Made by a program: the position numbers and the translations under genes
Notes under the pieces: generated by a model
The model's database searches: none
Told to the model about the DNA's origin: nothing
What the model saw: the letters and a program-made list of their open reading frames with translations, nothing else
Assembly (NCBI RefSeq): GCF_000003605.2
Contig: NW_003123906.1
Span: 577,930-603,290 of the forward strand
Origin: Saccoglossus kowalevskii
Lineage: Eukaryota; Hemichordata; Enteropneusta; Harrimaniidae
DNA length: 25,361 bases
Reading direction: 5' to 3'
Shown here: positions 1 to 9,300 of the stretch, one piece after another
How positions within the stretch are numbered: position 1 is the first letter of the stretch
Layout: each line of letters opens with the position of its first letter

Positions 1-171
1 TACATACTACCTAGAAATGTTCAGAAAGACTTATCCTCCCAAAATATTGTGTCTAACCATTTCAGTACTGGTTGTTGTACGATTTCGCTTATTTGAGCTA
101 TTTTTGAAATAGCTCCCTGAATAGTCGTTACAATAACATATTTGGCTTATTGTTTACTGTGTTACTCCCAG

Positions 172-279
172 GGTGCAATGTGACTCAATTCAATTGCGAC
201 GAGACTAAATGCATCGCATTGTCCAGTATATGTAATGGTGTAAGCGACTGTGAGGACAATGCGGATGAGACAGACTGTG
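172..279 (+). CDS. Gene 1 exon: LDLa domain (penultimate)
   Basis: The exon follows the acceptor ttactcccag and ends at donor G|gtaggt. It is 108 bp, phase 1 to phase 1. It reads C-N-V-T-Q-F-N-C ... C-N-G-V-S-D-C-E-D-N-A-D-E-T-D-C, with all six LDLa cysteines. The usual SDE is ADE here, keeping both acidic Ca2+ ligands. An overlapping donor four bases downstream (AG|gtaaac) would put the next exon out of frame, so the first was chosen. Confidence 0.82.
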
Positions 280-1527
280 GTAGGTAAACCCGATTTGCAT
301 ATGTTATGATAGAGCGACAGGAACTTGCAAGATGCCAAATTGTTCGAGTTACGGACATCGAGTTACGAACATCGAGTTACGAACGCCGAGTTACGAAAAC
401 ATCGAGGTACAAATATGACCACGCCCTTATTTAAGAAACCACGCCCACTTTTGCGAAACCACGCCCAAATTGTAGTTCGATGATCGATTAACAGTTAACA
501 AAACTTCCAGTTACGGGCAACATATATTTTTGTTTTGTTGAACGTACACATTATGAACTCAAACTGAAATTAACAGTTAACCGATCGCGAGACATAGATA
601 ATTGTTTAACGTTGTATATTTTCCGTAATTCGAAGTTCGGTTAACTCTTATTTAAAGTTCGAGTTTCAATTTGGGCAGGGTTTCTGAAATATGGGCGTGG
701 TCATTTTGGGAACTCGATGTTTGCGCAACTCGATGTTCGTAATTCGATGTCCGTAAATCGAACAATCCAGCATCTCGGAACTTGCACTGGCATATGTAGA
801 GATGTGAAAGTTATTTTCACGAGTAGTCCTGTGTATTACATTGTCGTATTATAAGACAGTGTCGATATAGCATTTGTATATTTTATAATAGATTTAGATG
901 TAGTAGAATATATATTTTGATTTGTTTGTTGACGTTTTATCGCTTTATAAACTTCCTATTACCATTATCAAACGTGATTACGTTTTTATTTTTTACTAAA
1001 AGCGGGAGGATCGTCACCTGCGCACGCGCGGGAATTGAGTCCCAAGCGACGAAAAAACACAAAAAAGAACGCAAAGGTTCATGGGTAGACGCTTGTTTGT
1101 AAACAATGACACGCTATGGCCACCTGACGCATGCGCAGGTGACGACTCCCCGCGTTAAATACCTTAAGCATAACATGTACTGTGAAATTCAATTTCTCAG
1201 ATACCTCTTGCGGGCCTGGGAAATTCAAATGTAATGATGGTTTCTGCGTTCGAATAGACCGGACTTGTGATAACGTTTTCGACTGTCCTGACACCAGTGA
1301 TGAGAATGCGACTTACTGCGCGGTAAGTACAATGTATGGTAACGCGGCGTAGTCGCCACTCAGCACGTCACGCAGCGCTTCATAGTCGTCACGAATCGCA
1401 CGCACAAATATCGTGTACACAGTGTTTATATATATCTTAAAAACATGTAATGCTTATGCTTGAGTTATACAGAGTCAGACCATTATTAATTGCAATATTA
1501 TTGTTTTTGTTTCAGATATTCAATTAA
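172..1527 (+). CDS. Gene 1: 3' part of an LDLa-repeat protein (join 172-279, 1201-1322, 1516-1527)
   Basis: This is the C-terminal end of a multi-exon gene whose earlier exons lie left of the window. The visible product is two LDL-receptor class A domains followed by the residues A-I-F-N and a stop. Each domain has six cysteines, and the SDE-type acidic cluster near the fourth to sixth cysteines is the known Ca2+ site of the family. The introns are GT-AG, and the phases agree at both junctions (phase 1, then phase 0). The protein is therefore probably extracellular or secreted at this end, with Ca2+-dependent ligand-binding modules; the ligand is unknown. The last two domains closely resemble the last two domains of the convergent gene on the other strand (7464-7571 and 6531-6647). 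The shared junction D-T-x-C-G-P-G is not part of the general LDLa consensus, which suggests recent paralogy. The N-terminal architecture cannot be seen. Confidence 0.8.
320..329 (+). repeat. Target-site duplication, left copy
   Basis: GGAACTTGCA here recurs exactly at 777-786 on the other side of the foldback element. Confidence 0.8.
330..776. mobile_element. Mutator-like foldback element (long TIRs, 10-bp target duplication)
   Basis: The element is almost wholly an inverted repeat. The left arm (330 to about 545) begins AGATGCCAAATTGTTCGAG. The right arm, read in reverse complement from 775, begins AGATGCTGGATTGTTCGAT and stays alignable for about 200 bases, including the shared block ATGACCACGCCC. 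It is flanked by the perfect 10-bp direct repeat GGAACTTGCA at 320-329 and 777-786. Long TIRs with a 9-11 bp target duplication are typical of Mutator-like elements; the superfamily call is inference. Each arm also contains short internal direct repeats of about 14 bases (ATCGAGTTACGAAC) and of CCACGCCC. There is no coding capacity. It lies in an intron of gene 1. Confidence 0.8.
777..786 (+). repeat. Target-site duplication, right copy
   Basis: Exact second copy of GGAACTTGCA immediately after the element. Confidence 0.8.
999..1155. mobile_element. TA-flanked MITE, copy 1 (157 bp)
   Basis: The termini GCGGGAGGATCGTCACCTGC and, at the other end in reverse complement, GCGGGGAGTCGTCACCTGCG form terminal inverted repeats of about 22 bases. 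TA dinucleotides sit at both edges (997-998 and 1156-1157), as in Tc1/mariner-type insertions. A nearly identical copy lies at 19105-19263. It is in the intron just before the last LDLa exon of gene 1. No protein is encoded; the frame crossing it is an artefact. Confidence 0.7.
1201..1322 (+). CDS. Gene 1 exon: LDLa domain (last)
   Basis: Acceptor aatttctcag, donor CG|gtaagt, 122 bp, phase 1 in and phase 0 out. It encodes D-T-S-C-G-P-G-K-F-K-C-N-D-G-F-C then C-D-N-V-F-D-C-P-D-T-S-D-E and a final Cys-Ala. All six cysteines and the DxSDE motif are present. Read-through of the donor would meet a stop at 1350-1352. A TA-flanked MITE ends only about 45 bases upstream of the acceptor. Confidence 0.85.
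1516..1527 (+). CDS. Gene 1 terminal coding exon (Ile-Phe-Asn-stop)
   Basis: A strong acceptor (a T-rich tract ending tttgtttcag) precedes ATA TTC AAT TAA in phase 0, matching the phase 0 donor at 1322. The coding part is only 12 bases and the rest of the exon is 3' UTR. The choice rests on acceptor quality, phase match and the polyadenylation signals about 200 bases further on. The alternative is read-through of the previous exon, with a similarly short tail. Confidence 0.6.
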   Translation: MFN

Positions 1528-1717
1528 GAAAGTACATTGTTGCAGGGGCAAGCAAGTTTGCAAGATTGCAAATTGCACTCAATTGATACTAAAAGTGTTT
1601 TGTACAGTTTTACAATTTATAACACTTTAAAAGTATTTCACACATATAAAAAATATTAATATTTATTTATTTACACATTTAATTTTTACAACCTATATAC
1701 TACTAAACTACATGATG

Positions 1718-1738
1718 AATAAAGTCACGCATAATAAA
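1718..1738 (+). terminator. Polyadenylation signals of gene 1
   Basis: Two AATAAA hexamers lie at 1718-1723 and 1733-1738, about 190-210 bases after the stop codon. A T/G-rich stretch follows (1740-1768), as expected for a cleavage site. This fits the 3' end of gene 1. Confidence 0.55.
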
Positions 1739-1740
1739 CA

Positions 1741-2294
1741 CCATTGTCCTTCGGGCATTTTGTTTTAATAATTCACATAATAAAAACAATAGAAACCAAA
1801 TTATTTAATTTCATATTCCGATTTATTGATGATGTATTTTCCACAAGCAATATTAAAAATAGTGATTAATTTTCAATGAGATACACAGTTGAACTTTAGG
1901 ATAAGAGGCTTCATATTTACACATGTATTTTTACTCGACTTTATGACATGAAAGAGGACTTTAGTATAAATATCATCAATATGACTCATCTCATGTTTGA
2001 AGCAATTTTCAAATTACGTATGGGAAATATATTTGAGATCAATCGGTACAATTGTAGAGAGAAACTGACTTTAACTTTCAATTTGTTTGGCAGATAAAAT
2101 GAGCTGGTGGTGGTAAGACGATCTCAGTTTGCATCAATATTACATTTTTAAAACAGAACCCACTTATTCGCGACTCAAGATTCATGTATGATGTGTTCAA
2201 CATGTAGAATAGGATTTACTCACTCTTCTAGTAACACCTGACATCATTCCATAAAATATACAATGGAGTCCATATACCTTTTTGCTGATTTGAC
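1741..2294. other. No gene seen
   Basis: AT-rich sequence after the gene 1 polyadenylation site. It has further AATAAA-like runs but no exon, RNA gene or clear repeat that I can support. Confidence 0.5.
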
Positions 2295-2412
2295 TGTAGT
2301 GTAGTGTAGTGTAGTGTGGTGTGGTGTGGTGTGGTGTGGTGTGGTGTGGTGTAGTGTGGTGTGGTGTGGTGTGGTGTGGTGTAGTGTGGTGTAGTGTGGT
2401 GTAGTGTAGTGT
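2295..2412 (+). repeat. (TGTRG)n pentanucleotide array
   Basis: About 23 units of the 5-mer TGTAG/TGTGG, with the A and G forms in runs. The minus-strand frame across it is low-complexity (Thr/His/Tyr) and is not a gene. Confidence 0.95.
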
Positions 2413-4200
2413 CTGAACACAGCTAACAGTCTGAATAAAAAAAATGGCTGTTTTTCGATTTGGCAATTGATTTGAAACCTAGAAGGTTATGGATTTCAAC
2501 AAGGGTTAGCAATAGTTCCCTTCTTAACGATATTTAATAAAAATCAACTTCGACGACTTTTTAAATTATGAAGAATGACTGGCGGCGATATATTAACGAC
2601 GAGTCGACGCTAGGCCAGAGAAACTATATTTATTTCTTCGACGTAAATGTTTTCATCCACAACAATCAAGTAAATGTACCTTCTGCAGAAATAACCATTG
2701 TCACAAAAAAGAAGAAAGATTGTTTCCATCGAAGTGACCATGTTGCAGGTCGCAACATCGTTCTTTGATTTGGCTATTTTTGCTTTGAAAAAAATATATT
2801 AAACTGACTGTATTCAACATGATTTAAAATATAAGACGACTACTACCAATTTTATGTAGTTGAACACAAATTGACGATATGAAATGCCGGTGTCAGACTG
2901 CAGAGATAACCCGGGGAAATTTCCGATTTATATATACCAAATTGTCCAATAGTGCATGTCGGGGATATGTCAGAGCGACTCAACCTGTTACGCCCACGGT
3001 TATCGAAATTATATTTATATCTGTGAATAAAACAACAAAAAAGCCGATGGATTTAGGACATGATGTATTAGTATATAAAGAGTAAACTATGTGTATATGA
3101 ACGTGTTGATTCTGCTTCCAAATTAGTTTTAAAAACGTTTTTTGTGCACACGCACTTACAATAACTAAATTAACATGAACAATCCGAAGTTCGGACGTCA
3201 TACAGAAAACAGCAGAATATATTTTTGTGCACTAAAAATGCAATTAATTAAAGCAAGGGGATTGCACGATTGGTTGAAATAATCAAAACTGGCTTCCGAG
3301 AGCATATATGATAGTTATAAATTGACTGATTCTATGACAAAAATAATAGAAAAACTGATTTAAAAGTGTTTTGGAGGCACGTTTTTGATCTGAATCGAGC
3401 AAACTGTTGAAAGTAACCACCGTTTTTTTCTTTAACGTGATCATCGCAAGTTACGAAATTCAAGGAGAATGCAGAGGCACGTTAACATTTCACTCTAGCA
3501 CAATTGCTCGAAAAATTTTCAAAATGTTTTCAATAAATTTTACCAGTGACAAGTTACCTTATTAGTATGCATTTCGAGAAACCACAGTGTGTGTGCATGC
3601 GCAGTTTGAAATGAAGCAGTTTTGATCGCAATAAGATCACGCTTACAACTCAATCAAGCAAGGAACTTGTTCCCTCAAACTGGTTTTCAGTTGAATTGTT
3701 TTGCAATAGACAAAATGTTAGAGTCTGTGTACATTTCTATGTGATGCTTCAAAGATTTGTTGAGAATTATTCTGTAAAATAAACAATGAAATTATTTCAT
3801 CTGTTCGTAAGAAGGGACGTTGTTGATTCGACGATGTTCTACGGACGACTAATTTCGAAACGTTCCACCCAGATTGGACGGCGCCCCTCGCGCCAATCCC
3901 CCTGTATTTAAGATTAATCTAAGCTGATAATTATAAAACACTTATATATGCAGCGCACCAAAAAGGGGGCCTTTGAAAGACTTATCTTTTTCCGTCTGTT
4001 TTCTATATATATTTTTTTTTATTTTGGACAAAATATATAGTAATAAAAATACAAGTTAATTATTCTCAGGGGACCGGGCTATGTCACAGAGCATTCTCTG
4101 TTGCTACCGTACAATATATTTCTTTATAACACATCAATCGTTAATACTGTATTGTAATTGGTCAAAACAGGATCACGTGTTATCGGCTAAATTACCATAG
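2413..4200. other. No gene seen
   Basis: Several short frames occur, but none has recognisable domains, splice support or sensible composition. A small GC-rich hairpin (ATTGG...GGCGC / GCGCC...AAT) lies near 3874-3897. No other feature could be supported. Confidence 0.4.
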
Positions 4201-4217
4201 TAGCGCCAGGAAAATTA

Positions 4218-4239
4218 CTAGTTCCCTAGGGAGACTAGT
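4218..4239. repeat. Short inverted repeat upstream of the Crypton-like ORF
   Basis: ACTAGT, a CCCTAGGG core and a second ACTAGT form an almost perfect palindrome about 45 bases before the ATG at 4285. Its role is unknown; it could be an element end or a chance palindrome. Confidence 0.35.
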
Positions 4240-4284
4240 ACATCAACTGGTGCCCGGGGATGACGTCGCTCGTCACCTGATCTT

Positions 4285-4533
4285 GTGATTCCCAATATGT
4301 CGTCTGCTAGTTCCGTCGCTGATATTGATGGTCCGCCTCGAAAGACTGGACGATTTAGCTTCAGTTCAGAAGAAGAACTTGACACACTAGTAGAAAATAA
4401 AGATGCACCGAAGACGAAGGATGCAATCAGGTTTTCTAGAAACGTCTTAACATCGTTTTGTGAAGAAATCGAGACACCGCTAGCAGACGTCGAGAAGAAG
4501 ACGGCAGACGATCTATGCACGTTCCTCCGGTAA
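4285..4533 (+). CDS. N-terminal exon of a Crypton/KIAA1958-like tyrosine-recombinase ORF (fragment)
   Basis: 82 codons from ATG. After a Ser-rich start, the segment F-S-S-E-E-E-L-D-T-L-V-E-N-K-D-A-P-K-T-K-D (residues about 26-46) and the later T-A-D-D-L-C-T-F-L-R (residues 73-82) match my memory of the N-terminal core-binding region in Crypton-derived, KIAA1958-like proteins. In that family the pattern is xxEELxxLLxxKDxxNTK... then LxxxLRKFYxE. The frame stops right after F-L-R, just where the family continues with K-F-Y. The bases CTC CG|GTAATT could be a splice donor that keeps the Arg codon in phase 2, so this may be a first exon. No downstream recombinase domain or catalytic Tyr was found in the window, so it is otherwise a truncated transposon remnant. 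Family assignment is from recall, without a search. Confidence 0.5.
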   Translation: MIPNMSSASSVADIDGPPRKTGRFSFSSEEELDTLVENKDAPKTKDAIRFSRNVLTSFCEEIETPLADVEKKTADDLCTFLR

Positions 4534-4535
4534 TT

Positions 4536-4571
4536 CTACATGTAATGTGTGATAAAACACATATTACATAG
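4536..4571. repeat. Hairpin directly after the Crypton-like ORF
   Basis: ATGTAATGTGT, a 6-base loop (GATAAA) and ACACATATTACAT make an imperfect stem with one bulge. It starts three bases after the stop codon. It may belong to the element rather than to host regulation. Confidence 0.45.
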
Positions 4572-4599
4572 CCTAATTCGGGCACTAGTTTCACGTCTT

Positions 4600-4862
4600 T
4601 TTCCTTGAGGGGTAACAGTATCTGCTATTTCACGAGACCGCAGGTGCCCCCATGGCCATGCAATATGTGCTTAATAGACTTTACGCGAGCTGATGTAGAA
4701 AGCCACACGGGGTACTTGTGAAAAGTCAAAAAGAACAGAAACTCAACTATGGGACAATCATGATAAACCAAATGTATATATGTTGCAGAGGTTCAGAAAA
4801 ATCTCAACAACTAGGCCAGAGTTTTCGAACGTTAAACATGCCCGGATGTTCGCTCCCGAGAA
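4600..4862 (+). repeat. Dispersed repeat, copy 1
   Basis: Similar in order and spacing to 21250-21578. Both copies share blocks near CATG, TTxxGCGAGC, CAxAAACTCAACT, TATATATGTTGCA, TCTCAACAAC and CCCGGATGT. It sits just after the Crypton-like fragment and may be part of the same element. The frames crossing it (to about 5013) have no recognised domain. Confidence 0.5.
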
Positions 4863-5640
4863 TACTGCTTTAGGTGCTGGAGTATTAACTACTTTATCAC
4901 TTACACCAAATAATATCTTTATTTTTCTACAAGTACCATTTGAAGGTACTGTATGGTCAAAATTCATAAATATATTGCAAACAATAATACAGACAAAATA
5001 TATTTTGTGTTAGTAAAAAACAAAACAAAAACAGAAATGCAAATTAAATGAATTATTGCGGTGTGATATTACTTTGCGATTGCCAGAAACACTATATGAG
5101 TTACGATAACTAAGAAATGAAAATAAGTCTGAATAACAACTTAACAAAATGAAAAACGCACATCAAGGTTGTCTGCAGACAGGTTTTGATGACAGTAACG
5201 AGTAAATTTCAATGAATTCCCGGTGATGGAAACGGTGTCTTAGGTTGCCGAATGTTGAACACGATGTTTCTTCAGATCATCATAGTTGTTTACTTGACAT
5301 TACGCCGCTGAAACAAAATAATAAAAAGCCTCAAAAAAGAGTGAAACACGTTTATGAATGAACGCATGTAAAACGAATAATGATTCTAAATATTTATGAA
5401 CGGACTAGACCAAATTATTCGAAGTCAGACAAGCCCTCTACTAGACCAACCGCACTGTCCCAGGCATATCATTTACTCTTTTCTAGCACGAGCAGTCCGA
5501 AACCAGCTGATAAACAAAGGCCAAGTTCCGGGCATTGAGACATCGTGCACACATATAATACGCAGGTAACAGTAAATATTCATAAATAAATGTTGCCGAG
5601 GAGTACTAACCTAGATTAACGAGTGTTGAGTATCGGTGCT

Positions 5641-5646
5641 TTTATT
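5641..5646 (-). terminator. Candidate polyadenylation signal for gene 2
   Basis: AATAAA on the minus strand, about 730 bases after the possible stop at 6373. It would fit if exon 6647-6531 is read through to that stop. Confidence 0.25.
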
Positions 5647-5768
5647 CAGAATCACAGAAACAACCATTATGGTACACTAATTCTTAGACAGCAAAACATG
5701 CGCCAAGCAAATACCCATAGCAATTTTGTTTAGTTATTCTGCAATTATGAAGAATCTTTCCAATATTG

Positions 5769-5786
5769 GTGTCACCATGGTGACAC
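5769..5786. repeat. 18-bp perfect palindrome
   Basis: GTGTCACCATGGTGACAC is fully self-complementary. Part of it (GTCACCATGG) recurs near 6060. Confidence 0.8.
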
Positions 5787-6372
5787 GATTGGGACGCATC
5801 TCAAAATGCCATCGATGGGTCTTATTCATAGGGGCAGCCCCTCTATGTTACGAACATTTTTCATAACTGTGCAACGGTGAGAAATACTTTCAAAAATATG
5901 TGTACAGTAGTCTGCAATTAGATCGAGATCTCTCCGAAAACCTAATCTCTTAGTCAAAAAGTAACCCCTTCTGAAAAACCATGAAACCCATCTTTCGAGA
6001 CAACTGACTATTATTTCACTGCTATGTTGTGATAGTAAGGAAACCTTCCAAAAAGTGTTGTCACCATGGCAAACTGATCCAAATCTTTTTCAAAAATGTG
6101 AATTATAACCTAGTCAACATCTAACGTACAGAACATGTACTTTTGTAGAATTAATAATTGCAATATACTATTGGGAACAACAAAATAGCATATTAGTCTT
6201 CAGAATCTCCAATACAAATGATCAGCTTATAAGAGTAACATTAAGTGGAACAAATAATCAAAATTAGTTGTCCTAATTATGCATAGAGGGCAGCAAACCT
6301 AATTGTCCGCAATAATAGTCACTCGAATATTTAATATGACATCAGGTAAATCTACTCCAGTGATTTGGAAAT

Positions 6373-9300
6373 TCAATAAATAAGGTGAGTATAACTGGGC
6401 TGCAGGTAATTAACAGTTATTCTACTCTGGGCATGTCCTATATTTGTGTCATCGAAAAGAACGCTGACACTGTCATATAAAGGATTTACAATATTCGTCT
6501 TGAACCCATAATTCGTCTTCGTGTACTTACTACAGTGAGCGCCTTCGTCTGATTGATCTGGACAGTCATATATCCCATCGCATACCCACGCTGTCCCTAG
6601 ACAATAGCCATCATTGCAAACAAACTGGCCTGGTCCACATCGCGTATCTTGTTTTCAAAATAAAAATAAGAATATGAACGTGGTTATATCAGAATAGTTC
6701 AAATTATGGCTGATACAAACACAATTCTGTAAGAATATTGTAAAGCACAGTAAAATCTCTATTCCGAGGAATAGCAATCGTCGTAATGCAAATGGCCGCC
6801 GAAATCTCGTTGAGAACGAGAGAGCCTTGTGACTTCACCTCGCGACTTTCTGCCAAATGATGTTCCATTCTATCACGTCATCGCCTACTTTATTCCGTTG
6901 CAACCATGGTATTTGGAACAATAAAAGCGATGACCTGAACAAATGGAACACTGTTTAAGGGGCAAAAATAAAGTCTCGTGACTATCTCGTTTTAAACGAG
7001 ATCTCGACAAAATTACAAAATATATTTCATATGCTAATGACAAATTTCTTAATTACCAATTACACATGAATGTTACAGAAAAAAGATAATTTGCTATATG
7101 AATTATAACTGAAAGAAGCTGACTGATATATGTACGACACTTTAGCTATCGCATTAGAGTAAACGTAAAGTTATGGTAATACGTGTTTATGAACAATGAT
7201 AAAAATTAGACAAAACGTTCTACGAAATGTATTTGCTTACGCGCTGACGAGTTTCGTGCTCGGTGTTTGTTAGTACATTTTAAAAGCAACGAAAAGAACA
7301 CATTGGATAACCAGGGTATCTCATCTGGAACTCTACAAGATTAGATTTATTACACAAGACTAACTGTAATTCTGGATACTACGTTCAACTTTTTACACGA
7401 CGTCAGTAGTTCATGAATAATGTACATTGTGAGATTTGAAACAATTTATACTAGAAACCATACCACAATTGGCTTCATCTGATAAGTCAGAACAGTCGCT
7501 TATTCCATCACAGACACTCGTTGGTTGGATACAGCTACCATCATCACACGTGAACTCGTCAACACTGCACCCTGTGCGAAAATAATAACAAGTCCATATA
7601 TGGTAACAATTTCTTACTGTCTGTTCTGTTCTGTTCTGTTCTGTTCTGTTCGCTGTTCTGTTCTGTTTGCTGTTCTGTTCTGTTTTGTTCTATTTTGTTT
7701 TAGTCGCTGTTCTGTTCTCTTCTATTTTGTTCTATTCTATTTTGTTTTGTTCGCTGTTCTGTTTTGTTTTATTTTGTTCTGTTCTGTTCTATTTTGTTTT
7801 GTTTGCTGTTCTGTTTTGTTTTATTTTGTTCTGTTCTGTGCTATTTTGTTCTGTTCTATTTTTTTTTGTTTTCTTCTATTTTGTTTTAGTCGCTGTTCTG
7901 TTCTCTTCTATTTTGTTCTATTCTATTTTGTTTTGTTGGCTGTTCTGTTTTGTTTTATTTTGTTCTGTTCTGTTCTATTTTGTTTTGTTTGCTGTTCTGT
8001 TTTGTTTTATTTTGTTCTGTTCTGTGCTATTTTGTTCTGTTCTATTTTTTTTGTTCTGTTCTATTTTGTTTCGTTCACTGTTCTGTTCTGCTCTGGTCAT
8101 ATTCTATATTATTCTTTTAGATCTATTCTGTTGAATTTTAATTCAGCTTCTATTCTATTCTAAGACTATTCTATTCTATCTCATTCAATTCTGTGTATTC
8201 TGTGTTGTTTTGTTTTTCTAAATGATTCTAGTGAGTAGATAAGGAGAATGATGATTTTACTTACACATACACTGTGGTCCAAATTCGTCAGAATCATCCC
8301 TGCAGTCTAGAATTCGATCACATACCTTAGCGGCTGGGATGCAATAACGCTCATCCGCACACTGAAAATCGTCTTCGTTGCAAGCTGTGTTGTAAATACC
8401 ATTATATTGCGTGATACGAAAGGTAATATACGAGAACATGGAATTACAAATCAAATTTCCAGAATATATAAGCTATGAATATCATTTCTATTGTATTTGA
8501 AATGATGGGTATTTTAACATCTTTAACCTCGCTTGATGAAAAAGATTGAGGTCGTCATGTGTTTAGTGTTTAGACATTGCTGAGTAAAAGTAGTTCCTGA
8601 TTCCGAATAAGGCAACATGTAATGACTACTATCGTCCGTGTAAGTTACAATGGTGTGCTTCCAAATAAACATACACGACAAGAAAAGTGTCTATGCTGAA
8701 TGTGTATAAACAGGAGCCAAACAACTGGCAAATTAAGTATTTCCAGCTACATAATGTTCACATTCAATCGACCTTAAATGCAAGTTGCCGTGGAGTTCTC
8801 GTCGGGGGAGAGAGAACGACGAGATTGTCTAGCTGGTGGGTCATTCATTCTCTTCCGCCATAGCATCTATCGTTCAACTGGTCTGTGTAACAATCGGTAC
8901 TGTATAGTGGGCGCGGTGAAGGGACTGAATGACATACTATATTAGGGTCGATAACCAGTTTTATGGTTTTCTCGTAGTTGAAGAGTTTTCGGCGGCCATT
9001 TACATCTAAGATAGATTACCAAATATATACTAGGCATGTGACATTATATTGTGATTCCATATGTGCTACTACATAGGAGTTTCGAATATTTACTACGTAG
9101 ATTATGAAATACGATAACAGAACTCAAAAAACGGGCAATATATATCAATTTGATAATAACCAAAACAGATAAAATACAGTACATGGTTGCGGAACTAAAT
9201 CCACAAGATAATTTAGGTCGAAGTACTATGATGAATTTTGTCATTTTTAACTTTCCTGATGAGAATTGTGTCACAAAGAATGTATTGTTTTTTTCACTTA

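Larger units (their letters stand above)
5014..6372. other. No gene seen; small repeats
   Basis: Contains an 18-bp perfect palindrome at 5769-5786. A diverged repeat of that neighbourhood lies about 285 bases later (TTCCAA...GTCACCATGG near 6046). A minus-strand AATAAA at 5641-5646 is a candidate polyadenylation signal for gene 2, about 730 bases after its possible stop. No coding exon could be supported. Confidence 0.4.

Noticed and set aside
2197-2466. Minus-strand frame rich in Thr-His-Tyr
   Set aside because: Translation of the (TGTRG)n array, with no other support.
4780-5013. 77-codon plus-strand frame tested as the second exon of the Crypton-like ORF
   Set aside because: Joining at the cag near 4787 in phase 2 gives an early stop and not the expected K-F-Y continuation; the region is a dispersed repeat.
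7525-8163. Long plus-strand frame of 212 codons
   Set aside because: It is made almost only of Phe, Leu, Cys, Val and Ser from the TTCTG/TTTTG array; a simple-repeat artefact.
9250-9270. F-P-D-E-N-C on the plus strand, resembling an LDLa end
   Set aside because: No preceding cysteines; chance match on the strand opposite to gene 2.
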